This document shows positions 51,665-61,984 of a stretch of DNA of 64,000 nt, one piece after another. How positions within the stretch are numbered: position 1 is the first letter of the stretch; every line of letters begins with the position of its first letter. The position numbers and the translations under genes are program-made. The notes beneath the pieces were generated by a model. That model ran no database searches and was not told the origin of the DNA. It saw only the letters and a list, made by a program, of their open reading frames with translations. This stretch comes from Diphasiastrum complanatum. Its lineage: Eukaryota > Streptophyta > Lycopodiopsida > Lycopodiales > Lycopodiaceae. The stretch is from contig CM055096.1 in assembly GCA_029204225.1 (NCBI GenBank), positions 75,553,521 through 75,617,520 on the forward strand. Direction: 5' to 3'.

Positions 51665-52330
51665 AGCAGGCCCAGTAACTTTTTTGTGGAAATAGGAAAA
51701 GAAATAAGTAGGTATTCATTCGTCAGATATTTGGAGCAATTATTATTAACACTAACCTTTTTTTGAAAGAGTGATAGTGATGCAGATTCTTAGAGGATTG
51801 AGTAGATTTAGTTTGAAGCACCAGCTTCCATACAACTTCCTTTTTCTAGTACTGTAAATAGGTATGCAGCTTATACTTTTTGCTATTTGGGTTGTTCTTA
51901 GTTTCTGCAACCCTGGGGAGCAAAATCTGCAGAAACAAAAGATTTTGTAGCGATTTAGATTCTTATCTGTGGTTGTCCATTTCCATGGACATAATTAAAC
52001 AAGAACATCTATGGAAGCACCCTCTTAGGATGTGGGAGGCCTAAATTCTCCTACTTTTGACCTTACAAATGATTACAAGAATTTCTCTCAAGCATCGGAA
52101 AATTGAACCTTAATTTATATTTTAATAGCTTCACCTTCTCAAAGTGGCTTGCATGGTTGGGCTTACCTCGTAGATTTTATTGAGTTTTGCAATTAGAAAC
52201 GCTTGTCAGCATCATGTGCTTACTCCTAATTTATGCTTGGAGAATGCATAAGCCACCACAGTATGTGTTGTTGAAATTGTTTTTTAAAATCTGGCAGATC
52301 TCTATGGCAACTTCAATAGACTACAGTCTG

Positions 52331-52411
<81 letters not shown>

Positions 52412-53044
52412 CCCCAATAATCAACTTACAATTCCAAAATATTCCTTGCTCAAAATTGAAATTGTACATCTGGAAAAATGGTCATATGCCTTGGTGGCTT
52501 TAAATGCAAGTTGGCCTAGCATGATTCCCCCAATAATATTTTGTGAGCTCCAGCTCAGTGACTTGTTGTCTTCATTGATATGGTGTGGAACATTCCCTCA
52601 TTGTCCTCATCATCATTGGCCTCTTGATGCTCTATTGTGGAAGTCAACAAAAAACTATCAAACTAGGCCACTCCAACTCGTATTGTAAATGATCTAGATT
52701 CTCTCAATAATGCTTTTCTTTTTTTATGATGAAGCTAGCAATCTTGGCATTAAGATATTGCTTATTCTTTTATTTCAGGCTCTATCGGGCTCTCCATTTG
52801 TTTCCTTATTTTGTCTCCTTTTCTTGATATATAGTCCTTCTAGTTTGTTGTTCCCTCAAAATTGTTGTTTCTTGTAATTGAAGGCCAACCCAATATAGGG
52901 TGTTTTATTCTTCAACATATTTTCATTCAGAAACTTTGTTGTCATTAACACCAACTTGCTACAATAGCCACTACTACAAATTTTCCCATTTTTTTTTTTT
53001 TAGTTAGCGTACTTTTTGGTCACTTAATCTTTTATCTTGTCATA
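51665..53044. other. 3' flank of ASB and intergenic sequence with a (CT)n array
   Basis: Holds the ASB 3' UTR (no unique polyadenylation signal picked) and a 74-bp CT array at 52334-52407. No other gene is seen. Confidence 0.5.
52334..52407. repeat. (CT)n microsatellite
   Basis: About 74 bp of CT. Confidence 0.96.
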
Positions 53045-53218
53045 GTCCGACCCCCGGACGCGTCCTTTTTTTTTTTAATATTTTTTTTTTAAGGCTGGAC
53101 GCGTCCAGCGTCCGGACATGGACGCGTCCGGGGCCCGGACGCATTTTTTTTTTTACAAAAAAAAAGCAAAAAAATCAAAACCACGCGGGCCTGCGAACAG
53201 TCCGCAGAACCCGAGACA

Positions 53219-53339
<121 letters not shown>

Positions 53340-53519
53340 TGTTTGTGTGTGTGTGTGTGTGTGAAAATTGTGTGTGTGTGTGACTTTTCTATTGTTGATT
53401 TGTGTGCATACAGTTGTGTGTGTGTGGTGATCTATGTGTGTGAGAGAGAGAGAGAGAGGAAAAGACAGAGAGTGTGAGGAACGGAGACAGAGAGGATTTG
53501 TGTGTGTGCACAGTGTGTG

Positions 53520-53578
53520 TGTGTGTGTTTAGGATTTAGGTTTAAGGGTACTTGGGTTTCGGGTTTAGGGTTTAGGGT
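53520..53578. repeat. Short degenerate TTTAGGG-like run
   Basis: GGGTTTAGGGTTTAGGGTGG and similar words: about two perfect and a few imperfect telomere-type heptamers. Too short to be a telomere; it is in the presumed 5' leader of the BED ORF. Confidence 0.6.
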
Positions 53579-53620
53579 GGGAGAGAGAGCTTGGATTTTC
53601 GTGCTTCTATGTGTGTGTGC

Positions 53621-53630
<10 letters not shown>

Positions 53631-53679
<49 letters not shown>
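53631..53679. repeat. (GA)n array directly before the BED ORF
   Basis: About 49 bp of GA ending at the ATG (53680) of the BED-finger frame. Confidence 0.95.
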
Positions 53680-53684
<5 letters not shown>

Positions 53685-54083
53685 TGCTCGTCCCATTTGG
53701 GATGAGGTGGAGGTGATGCCCGACAAAAAGTGGCGTTGCCCTTTTTGTCGAAAGCAGTTCACAGGGAACGTCTCTCGGGTTCGAGCACATCTGGGGGGGG
53801 GTTGCGAGTCCGACCCACGGGGGGACGCTACGGGATCGGCATTTGTATGGTCATTCCCGCTGCGGAGAGGGCTCGCATTATCGAGACATATTCTGAGCCA
53901 GCTGTTGAGCCCGGCGAGCCGTCCACAGATGTCGCGGACTCTATTTCTACTGGTCTCTGTCCGACGGCCAAGTTTCTCCAAACTGGCTTCGTTTCCGGTG
54001 TCGTCCGTTTTGGCCAACCGATGACCTCGCTAGAAACCTGTAGGAGCAGACAGGACGAGGAACGGACGGACGGCCTACAGTGA
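53680..54083 (+). pseudogene. BED-type zinc-finger ORF with a frameshift at a G run
   Basis: Starts MAARPIWDEVEVMPDKKWRC with the finger CPFCRKQFTGNVSRVRAHL then a further Cys, a Cys-x2-Cys...His...Cys BED finger, a DNA-binding module of hAT transposases and of domesticated derivatives. At the run of G near 53791-53800 the frame probably slips: the likely continuation (GIGICMVIPAAERARIIETY...) lies in another frame, which ends at 54083. Nothing resembling the transposase catalytic core follows. Confidence 0.65.
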
Positions 54084-54660
54084 ATGAAACAGTTTTGCAT
54101 AAGTAATCAGTAGGCTGTTGAAGTTCATCCGGGGGGAAGCCGATCACAGCATATAAGACAGAGTACTGTGTAGAATGCATCAATGGTCCGGGAACATAGT
54201 CCACAGGTTCGTGATCTCGATATGAACCCAAGGGATCGAGTCTGGCTCGATTCGGGTATCGTTCGGTCAAAATTACCCTTCCACTGGAGAGAAGCGCAAT
54301 TAGGTCAAGCGAAATGGACTAGTTTTGCAACTCTCCGTCCGACGGTCCCGTTTCTCCAAATGGGATCCGATTCGGGTGCCGTCTGTTTTGGCCAGTGGAC
54401 AACCTCGATATGAACCTGTGGGAACAAACATGACGAAGAAACGACCGACAGTCAACCCACAACATTCGTCCGAAGTTCAACGTTAAACGGGGCTTCGGGG
54501 ACACTTTTGTCCGGTTGGGACCTGAAAACTGGGAGATGTTTCAAAGCGCCCGTGCTGGTACGCAAAATTTCGACATCGTATTGTAGCGTGTTGAAGTAGT
54601 GCCATAACTAATTAGTAAGCTGTTGAAGTTCATCCGGGAAGAAACCGATCTCATCAACGG
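53958..54660 (+). repeat. Interspersed direct repeats downstream of the BED ORF
   Basis: About 130 bp at 53958-54087 resembles 54339-54465 (shared GTTTCTCCAAA, GGTGTCGTC/GGTGCCGTC, GTTTTGGCCA, AACCTG). About 50 bp at 54116-54165 resembles 54622-54670 (TGTTGAAGTTCATCCGGG). Two copies of one segment with intervening divergence are the simplest reading. Confidence 0.65.
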
Positions 54661-55001
54661 AGTCACAGTAGTCTATAGCTTGTCACAGTAGTCTCTAGCT
54701 TGTCACTGCTCATTAGCCATGGTTGTTTAGTAATATCTCAGTTATGAGAGGCATGGCCCAGTAGTTAGGTCTGTTGCAAATTTTTTTGCAAATTTTTTTG
54801 GTATCGTTTTCCTATTTTTTAACAGGAGGGGGCAGGTGGGTGTCAGACACCCTCTGATAATTAATTCTGGGGGAAAAACAGGGGCCATAAATTGCTTTTA
54901 TTTTGCTTTTGGGATGGGGGACAGTGTAGGCAGGTGCCTGTATTTTTTATTTATTTTTTTGAAAAAATTTTTTTGCAAAAAACGGACGCGGACGCGCGTT
55001 C

Positions 55002-55257
55002 GCATCCGCCACCCGCTTCCTTAGGTCCAAACTTCTACAATGTCATTATGTTTTTTTCCACTCACATTACAAATTCCGAACCATTGGTTATGATGTATCT
55101 ACATAATAAAAATAATTATTATGCGCGTCCGGACGCGCGTCCGCGTCCGCCACCCGCTTCCTTAGGTCCAAACTTCTTCAATGTCATTATGTTTTTTTCC
55201 ACTCACATTACAAATTCCGAACCATTGGTTATGATGTATCTACATAATGAAAATAAT
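55002..55257. repeat. Tandem duplication, period about 139 bp, two copies
   Basis: Unit 1 at about 55002-55120 and unit 2 at about 55141-55257 are nearly identical (CCGCCACCCGCTTCCTTAGG, then TTTTTTTCCACTCACATTAC, then GTTATGATGTATCTACATAA). A 124-codon frame across it is repetitive for this reason and is not a real gene. Confidence 0.92.
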
Positions 55258-55516
55258 GCAAAATAGAGTATCATTTTGATACTCTTATTCAATAGAATAA
55301 AATAAAGAGAATCTATGTTGTACAATTATAGGCACGGAAAAACAACTTACAACAAAATAACACTATAATATCAAAAGTAATCCATTAATCACTCGTGAGA
55401 CGAAGTAGTGGAATGGATTGGATTTGTCCAAAACTCCCTTGCAAATATGAAATGTACACGAATTCTTAAAAAAAAGTCAAAATCCATTATCTGTTTTGCA
55501 ATTCTTCCTTAATATT

Positions 55517-55733
55517 GCAATTGTCTAATACTAGAGTGTATCACACATCTAGTACACTTGCAAGAGATCTCGTTGGCTCTCATTCATTTATTTTGAATAA
55601 ATAGAAATTTGTAAGAAATAAACATGCAATTTTCTAATATTAGAGTGCATCACATCCACCACACTTGCAAGAGATCTCGTTGGCTCTCATTCATTTATAT
55701 TGAATAAATAAAAATTTGTAAGAAATAAACATG
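55517..55733. repeat. Tandem duplication, period about 109 bp, two copies
   Basis: Two adjacent units share CACTTGCAAGAGATCTCGTT, GGCTCTCATTCATTTAT and ATTTGTAAGAAATAAACATG. Confidence 0.9.
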
Positions 55734-58270
55734 ATTAGTGTTTTATAAAAGAATGATTCAAAATGGAAGAAATACAAGACAACTACATATTATTACTCAA
55801 TTGCAATTTCGTAATTATGGGTGTTTAGTCCTTGCACATTTATCTTTAGATGCATACATATACATGAACTAATATCTCAAACATAGATTTTCATGTTGAT
55901 AAAGCTCTAAAATACATAACATTGTCTTTTCAATCATATCAAAAAGAGAATTATCTATTTGCTTTTACAAGATGTTCCTTTTGATGATGGATGAGTCAAA
56001 TTCCAAGAGGTTTTTGTATACCTTCTTGGCATCCATGATCCATTTTCATCTTTCCCATAAAAAAGAATCACAAAGTCAATTAAAAAGCTCAGGCTCCTTG
56101 ATGATGCCAATGTGTATCATGTGTAGAGATTCACAAGCTACAAGCTATCTTGTTAAAAATTTGTGTAAGCAAGATTTTGAAACACTATACATTTTGGCAC
56201 TATTGGCTAGCTAAAGTTAATGAATTAAACTGTGATTTACCAAATGAACATTGATAGCTACCTTGCTACGACCATGGTTGAATCGAAAACCAAAAATTGA
56301 TTTAGATGGCTCCAGGACAACAAACAACTCCAATAAATTTTGAGCATTGAAATTGAACACGCTTGTTATCTATATTACAAAATGTAAGGAAATTTTTCTC
56401 CTAACATTAGCAAACAAAGGAGCTACATAAGTGAAGTTGAACACTTAAAATAATGAAAAAAAACTACTAGCAACAATGTGCCAAGGAACCAACGTAAAGC
56501 TATTAGGCCTAGAAGATTCTTAATTGAGATCATGTCTTATTCATGTGCAAATAACTAGAATATTGTACCAAGGGGGTATACTTAAACAATCACCTGCAAA
56601 TCAGTGCACTTACATATGAACTTTGTGCGTACTCCAAAGCTAAATAGCTATGAAATGAGGAAGTAGGCAACTGATTGGCATTCCAAAAATCCAAGTTTAC
56701 TAAGGGAATGCAACTTTGATTTTAACATGGCAATTATTGTTGTCAACCAGCAAGTTGGATTACAAGCTCACACAACTTCAATTGGTCAAGATTTTCGACA
56801 CCTGATGATAGAAAGCTAAAATTTCACATATAATTCACATGGGCACTTCAGAATTCAGACTGGACTCGGGTCGAATTTACTTCAGATGTCGGCATTCTTA
56901 CATGCCACATTCAAGAGCACTACAAAACTTAGACATGCAGCACCATTTCAATGGACCTGTCTTCTTCGAGCATTCACAAACTAGATCTAATCAAACATTT
57001 TTGTAATTAGCATGTGGAAATGATTCCTTGCTCAATATCACCTTCCCATAGAGTATAACCTTCAGTTTTCAGGGTGATAACACATTGACCTACATAACCT
57101 GCTAGTAAGCAAGCAAATTTCATTGTAGAGCAAGTCATATGGTTGACTTTAATGGCAGCACAGAAAATTTGTGCATCAAAATGACTCATATTGCATTTGC
57201 AAATGGCTGCAATTGTGTATATGATTCACAAATTGAACAAAGCATGATAACATACCATCTCATTTGGAGTCTAATTCCACCAGTTGTCATAGTTGTACCC
57301 ACGTTAATAAATTTAGTAATGTTTTTATTGAAATTCTGATCCTTGAAAAGTTTTACTACTTACTCAAGTGCTGTGATTTCATCAAATTGAACAAAGACCA
57401 AGTATTTTAAATTGGTGGAGAATTTGAGGGAAATAATGCCCAAATGAGGGCTAAGCTTCCTCTTAGTACTAGAGAATGAAATGATTTTGTGTATCTTTTG
57501 GGCTAACCATATTTTGAAAAGATATCATGGACAAGTAGTAAATTCATTCACATACTGTGTTCCTGCACAAAAGTCTGCTTAGCTTGGAGGTTATGACATT
57601 ATAGCTGGATATTTACAGCAGACTGAGGTCTCAGTTTAAAACCTAATCGTGTGCATTTCTAGCAGTTGCGTGTTAACAATGCAACTAGATCTCTGTAAAC
57701 TTATAACTCCTAAATAATCTATTCTACCTACCTAGGAGCATCTTCTACCATGAGCTGTTAAGCTTCCTTCATGAGTAAATGACAAAAGTCTATGACAGTA
57801 ACTGCATCCTGGTAGACCTTACGCAGAAGAAGCTTTATGATTCTTTATGAGCACTACATAGTGGCTAATTGCCAGTTTATTGTGCTGTACTGTATGCTGG
57901 TTTGGATGCAACGACTTAAATCCCCTTGTTCCAGTATTCTATGTTGGTACCATGAAAACCTCAAACTCCATGCTGCTTCAAGCTTTGGATGAAGCAGCAG
58001 CTTTACAGTAGCACAAATGAGCAGAAGTTTCTGGAGTTCAGCCCATATCTTATAAAACTTTTTACCACTTTCGCCATCCGTCCTATACTAAGAAGAGTCA
58101 GTCAGCCCTAAAACTAAGAGTCAAAGCCTCTCCAGTCGTATATTGAATTGTAAGTAGTTGCTCTTGATGTTAAGCAAAGATGCCATTAGCTAAACTTTCC
58201 GATTCAGATAAAGATTAAACCTTTAAGTGGTGACAACTTACATAACATTATAAGATCTCACAGTTGAAAC
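55734..58270. other. Gene-free interval
   Basis: Only short frames without recognisable features (for example 55972-56214 plus, 57007-57189 minus). I see no repeat with a second copy in the window. The right end may include downstream sequence of the RING gene. Confidence 0.45.
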
Positions 58271-58633
58271 TATAATCTTCAAATGTATCGCCCTTCCATA
58301 TTTTGAACAAGAGCTCTCAACTTCTATCTCAATTAGCATCAGATGCAGCACAGTCGGCCTTTGTCCCCACAGTGAGGATCATAATATTGAAGAAAAAAAT
58401 ATAGCAAATGTTAACACCACTAAAATGAAAAATCTCAATTGCCTACCGGAGGTACAATTACTCTAGTACTCATCTTCAAAGAAGAGAGATAATTAAATGC
58501 CAATTCGGCTATCGAACTGTGGTAGCTTCCCAACAAACTGTACACAGGTTATCAGCTGTTACTTGCCACAGCATATCCCCATTTTCATATGGGCAAAGAG
58601 ATTGTCGAAACCAACTCATGATTCAGTACATAT
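58271..58633 (-). other. Probable 3' UTR and downstream flank of the RING-finger gene
   Basis: Lies immediately after the TAA (58634-58636) of the minus-strand RING gene. No coding signal. Confidence 0.4.
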
Positions 58634-58897
58634 TTACACATCAAATACCGGCATCCGCTCCTGAATCAGACCTCTGCAGATGGGGCAGTGTTTACATCTC
58701 TCCGAGCAGATACTGAGAAACAAAAAATTCACGCAAGTTATGTCAGATGAGGCTCATTCGTTCAAAAACACTAACAGTGGAAAGAAACTCAAGGTTTTTT
58801 TTTCTGAAGAGATAGGAGATGAGCACATGATTCATGCAATGTCTTCTAGCAATTTCTGGATTCATTAAATTCTTCCTATTGAAGCTTGATGGTTTAC

Positions 58898-58972
<75 letters not shown>

Positions 58973-61910
58973 GTTTCCTTACCACCTCACTTCACACAGC
59001 TGCCTCAGTTTCCTTTCCATCCACACCCCACTGACACGCAAGCACGCCAGCTTGCCCTGCTCAACCTCCGTGGTTTGATGACGAGTGTCATTCACTACAC
59101 CTCCCGTGTTACACACGCACGCACACATGATCCACTTATTCTACCCATTGTTCGAACTTCATCAATCTCTCCATCGTACCCTCCGCCACAAAAAGTGCAC
59201 CTATGAAGACCAAAAGGGGAGAAGCCTTGTTGCTTCCCTATCTAGTCCCTCTACAGGTGCCTTTTGGCGTGCATTTATCCCTCGTGCTCCACCCCCTCTT
59301 CTTGATGACCTACACGTCTAGTCCACATACGCCACCTCACTATACACCATACCTACTAACTCACCCACTTCTGTCTCCCCCCACCCATGTGAATTCACCT
59401 TCTTCACCTCTGATATGGTTATTGAGGCCATAAAGAGAATGAAGACCCACCGCACTAGAGAGATAGAAGATCTTGAATCAGAACTTCTGATCCATGCTGC
59501 AGACCTACTCTCACCCCTTCTAGCCACTCTGCTTAATCGTGATGTCGTCTCGGGCTTCCCCCACTCCTGGTGTACTAATATCATACATCCCATCCACAAA
59601 AATGGTGACCCCATGAATCCTGGTAACTACCGTACTATCATGATTGGCCATATCATAGCGAAGCTTTATGGTAGTATACTTCAGTCAGCGATCAGCTCTG
59701 AGGCTGAGACCAGGAGACTACATGCATTGGGCCAAGTTGACTTTCGTGCTCACCACTCTACCACAGATCATGTCTTCACTCTTCATGCTTTCTTCTCATC
59801 CAGCGACTATGTGATCTTGGCTTCTCCACTGACACAGTTCTAGCCGTGATGGCACTTTATGAGCGACTTCTTGGATGTTTTCGGGGTGACAATGGCCTCT
59901 CAGAGCATATATGGAGCACCATCGGGTTGAAACAGAGTTGTTCTCTTTCACTGGGCAAGAAGGTATTTGGTTGTTTCGTTAATCTCTCTAAGGCCTTTAA
60001 TAATGTTCCACGTCATCTTTTGATCAGCAGACTACGTCAGCTTGGCTTTTCCGACTCTATTCTCGCGACAGTGGTTGCTCTGTATGAGAGAGTTCTAGCA
60101 CGTATTCGGCTGGGTATTGATTTGTCTTCTCCCATCCGTAGCACTGCTGGCGTCAAGCAAGGCTGTCCACTATTCCCTCCGTTGTTTGCACTTTATATTG
60201 ATGATCTTGAGCGCCTCATTCGTGAAGAAGGTGGAGATGCTTGCCCGCTCGCTCATTTGCTCATCCCCATTCTGCTTTATGCTGATGACATTGTCCTGCT
60301 TTCTCCCTCACCAGAAGGGTTGCAGTGTCACTTACAAGTCTTACATCGGTTTTGTGTTGCTAGGGGTCTCTTTGTTAACTTAAAAAAGACGGAGATCATG
60401 ATTTTCAACACCAATCGACAAAGCCTTCACAATTATCAATTCTTCTGACGGCCAGGAAGTTGATATTGTTGCCTCTTATACTTACTTGGGAGTCCTGTTT
60501 ACTGCGCCCCTTCTTGGTTTCCGCCAGGCTGCATTTGCGCACATTTCCTCTGGTCTTTCAACATTGGTCCAGTTCGAGCGTGGTTGTACAATGAATCATA
60601 TTTTTGATCCCGTAACTACATGCCAGTTGTTTCACACACGAGTGGTTCCAACAGTGATGTATGCCTCCGAGATTTGGTTGCCAGGACTTTCTCTCCGGGA
60701 CTGGGCAGGCATTTCCCGCATTCAAGCCATTATGTTGGGTCGCATGATACATGCCAAGACTACCACCCCTCATGATATCCTATGTGCTGAGTTTGCTACT
60801 CCTCCAATCATCCTTGAGGGCTTTTTCTGCCTTACTCTTTTTCTTCAGCGGATTCAGGAGATTCGTGCATCTCACCCGGATAGATACATAGTTGTTGCGC
60901 TACTTCTTCACGTGTCCTAGCTGATTCCCATGCCAAGCTATCCTGGTACCAACAGGCGTCTGATCTCTTACGACATTTGGGCATCTCTATCATGGATCTT
61001 CCTCATGGTACGCATTCATATATCCGAGGCTATTTATTCCGTCGATATATGCAGCAGACTTGGAGCTCCCTCCCACCTTCCCACATTCAACTGAGCTATT
61101 ACCAAACACACTTCCTCTCTCTCGATCCTTCTGGTTTGCCATTGTTGTCGCTCTATCTCTCACAACCCCTATCACAAGGCCTGCGCTATCATCTTGGGCA
61201 GTTGCGTATTTCCTCTCATCAGCTTGCTATTGAGGCAGGTCATGCATGGGATATCCCCCGGGAGCGTCGTCTATGTCGCTTGTGCTCGTTGCAAGAGGTG
61301 GAAGATGAAGCCCATTTCCTCCTCAGATGTTGTATTATGAGATACGGGGGAGGTATTATTGTCTCTTTCGCGATGGCCCGCATACACTTCGCAGTTTTGT
61401 CTCCTATCCTAATGCTCGTTGCTTGGGACTTCTTGTTCGTGAGATGCTTACTCTCCGTCAGTCTCATCTGCCTGAACCAGATCACTTGGGGTTAGACTCC
61501 CAGCAGCTGCTTCTCACTAGCTTCTTTCGGACTCGAGCACATGCTGATGATTCCGATGATGAGATTCCTATCGTTGTGCCACCGCAGAAAAAGCCCAAAT
61601 GTAGTCGGCGCTCGCCTCCATCGGGGCCCACTGTACGCTCCACTCAAAGAACACTTCAATTACTTTCGCTGATATTACTTATTCTCCACCTGGCTTGGGT
61701 TGTGGGCATTGGTACTTTTTCTGTAGTTCTTCTGTTATACCTAGCCCGAGTTGTGGGCTTATCTGACTTCTGCTTTGTTCTACTTTCATTCGCAGCTAGT
61801 TTATGGCATTTTACGGCCACGTCCTCCTATGGATGATGCTCCCACTGTTGCTTGTACATATTTTCTTTTTGGTCTTATGCACCCACGGGTGCCCAAAAGA
61901 CGTTAATAAA

Positions 61911-61984
<74 letters not shown>

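Larger units (their letters stand above)
58972..61913 (+). mobile_element. 5'-truncated LINE (non-LTR retrotransposon)
   Basis: Plus-strand ORF2 remains: linker before RT (59217-59450), reverse transcriptase (59415-60448, catalytic LLYADDIVLL), C-terminal part (60486-61500) with a Cys-rich zinc motif (CRLCSLQEVEDEAHFLLRC, about 61275-61330) and tail to about 61840. The endonuclease and ORF1 are missing, the usual result of incomplete target-primed reverse transcription. The 3' end carries AATAAAG and then (CT)n. Stops and frameshifts make it inactive. It lies in the last intron of the RING gene, antisense to it. Confidence 0.9.

Noticed and set aside
53520-53578. Possible telomere sequence (TTTAGGG-like)
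   Set aside because: Only about two perfect heptamers, in the middle of a transposon-rich region. At most an interstitial telomere-like word.
54892-55266. 124-codon plus-strand frame with repeated peptide
   Set aside because: The repeat comes from the 139-bp DNA duplication. There is no start context, no homology and no conserved motif.
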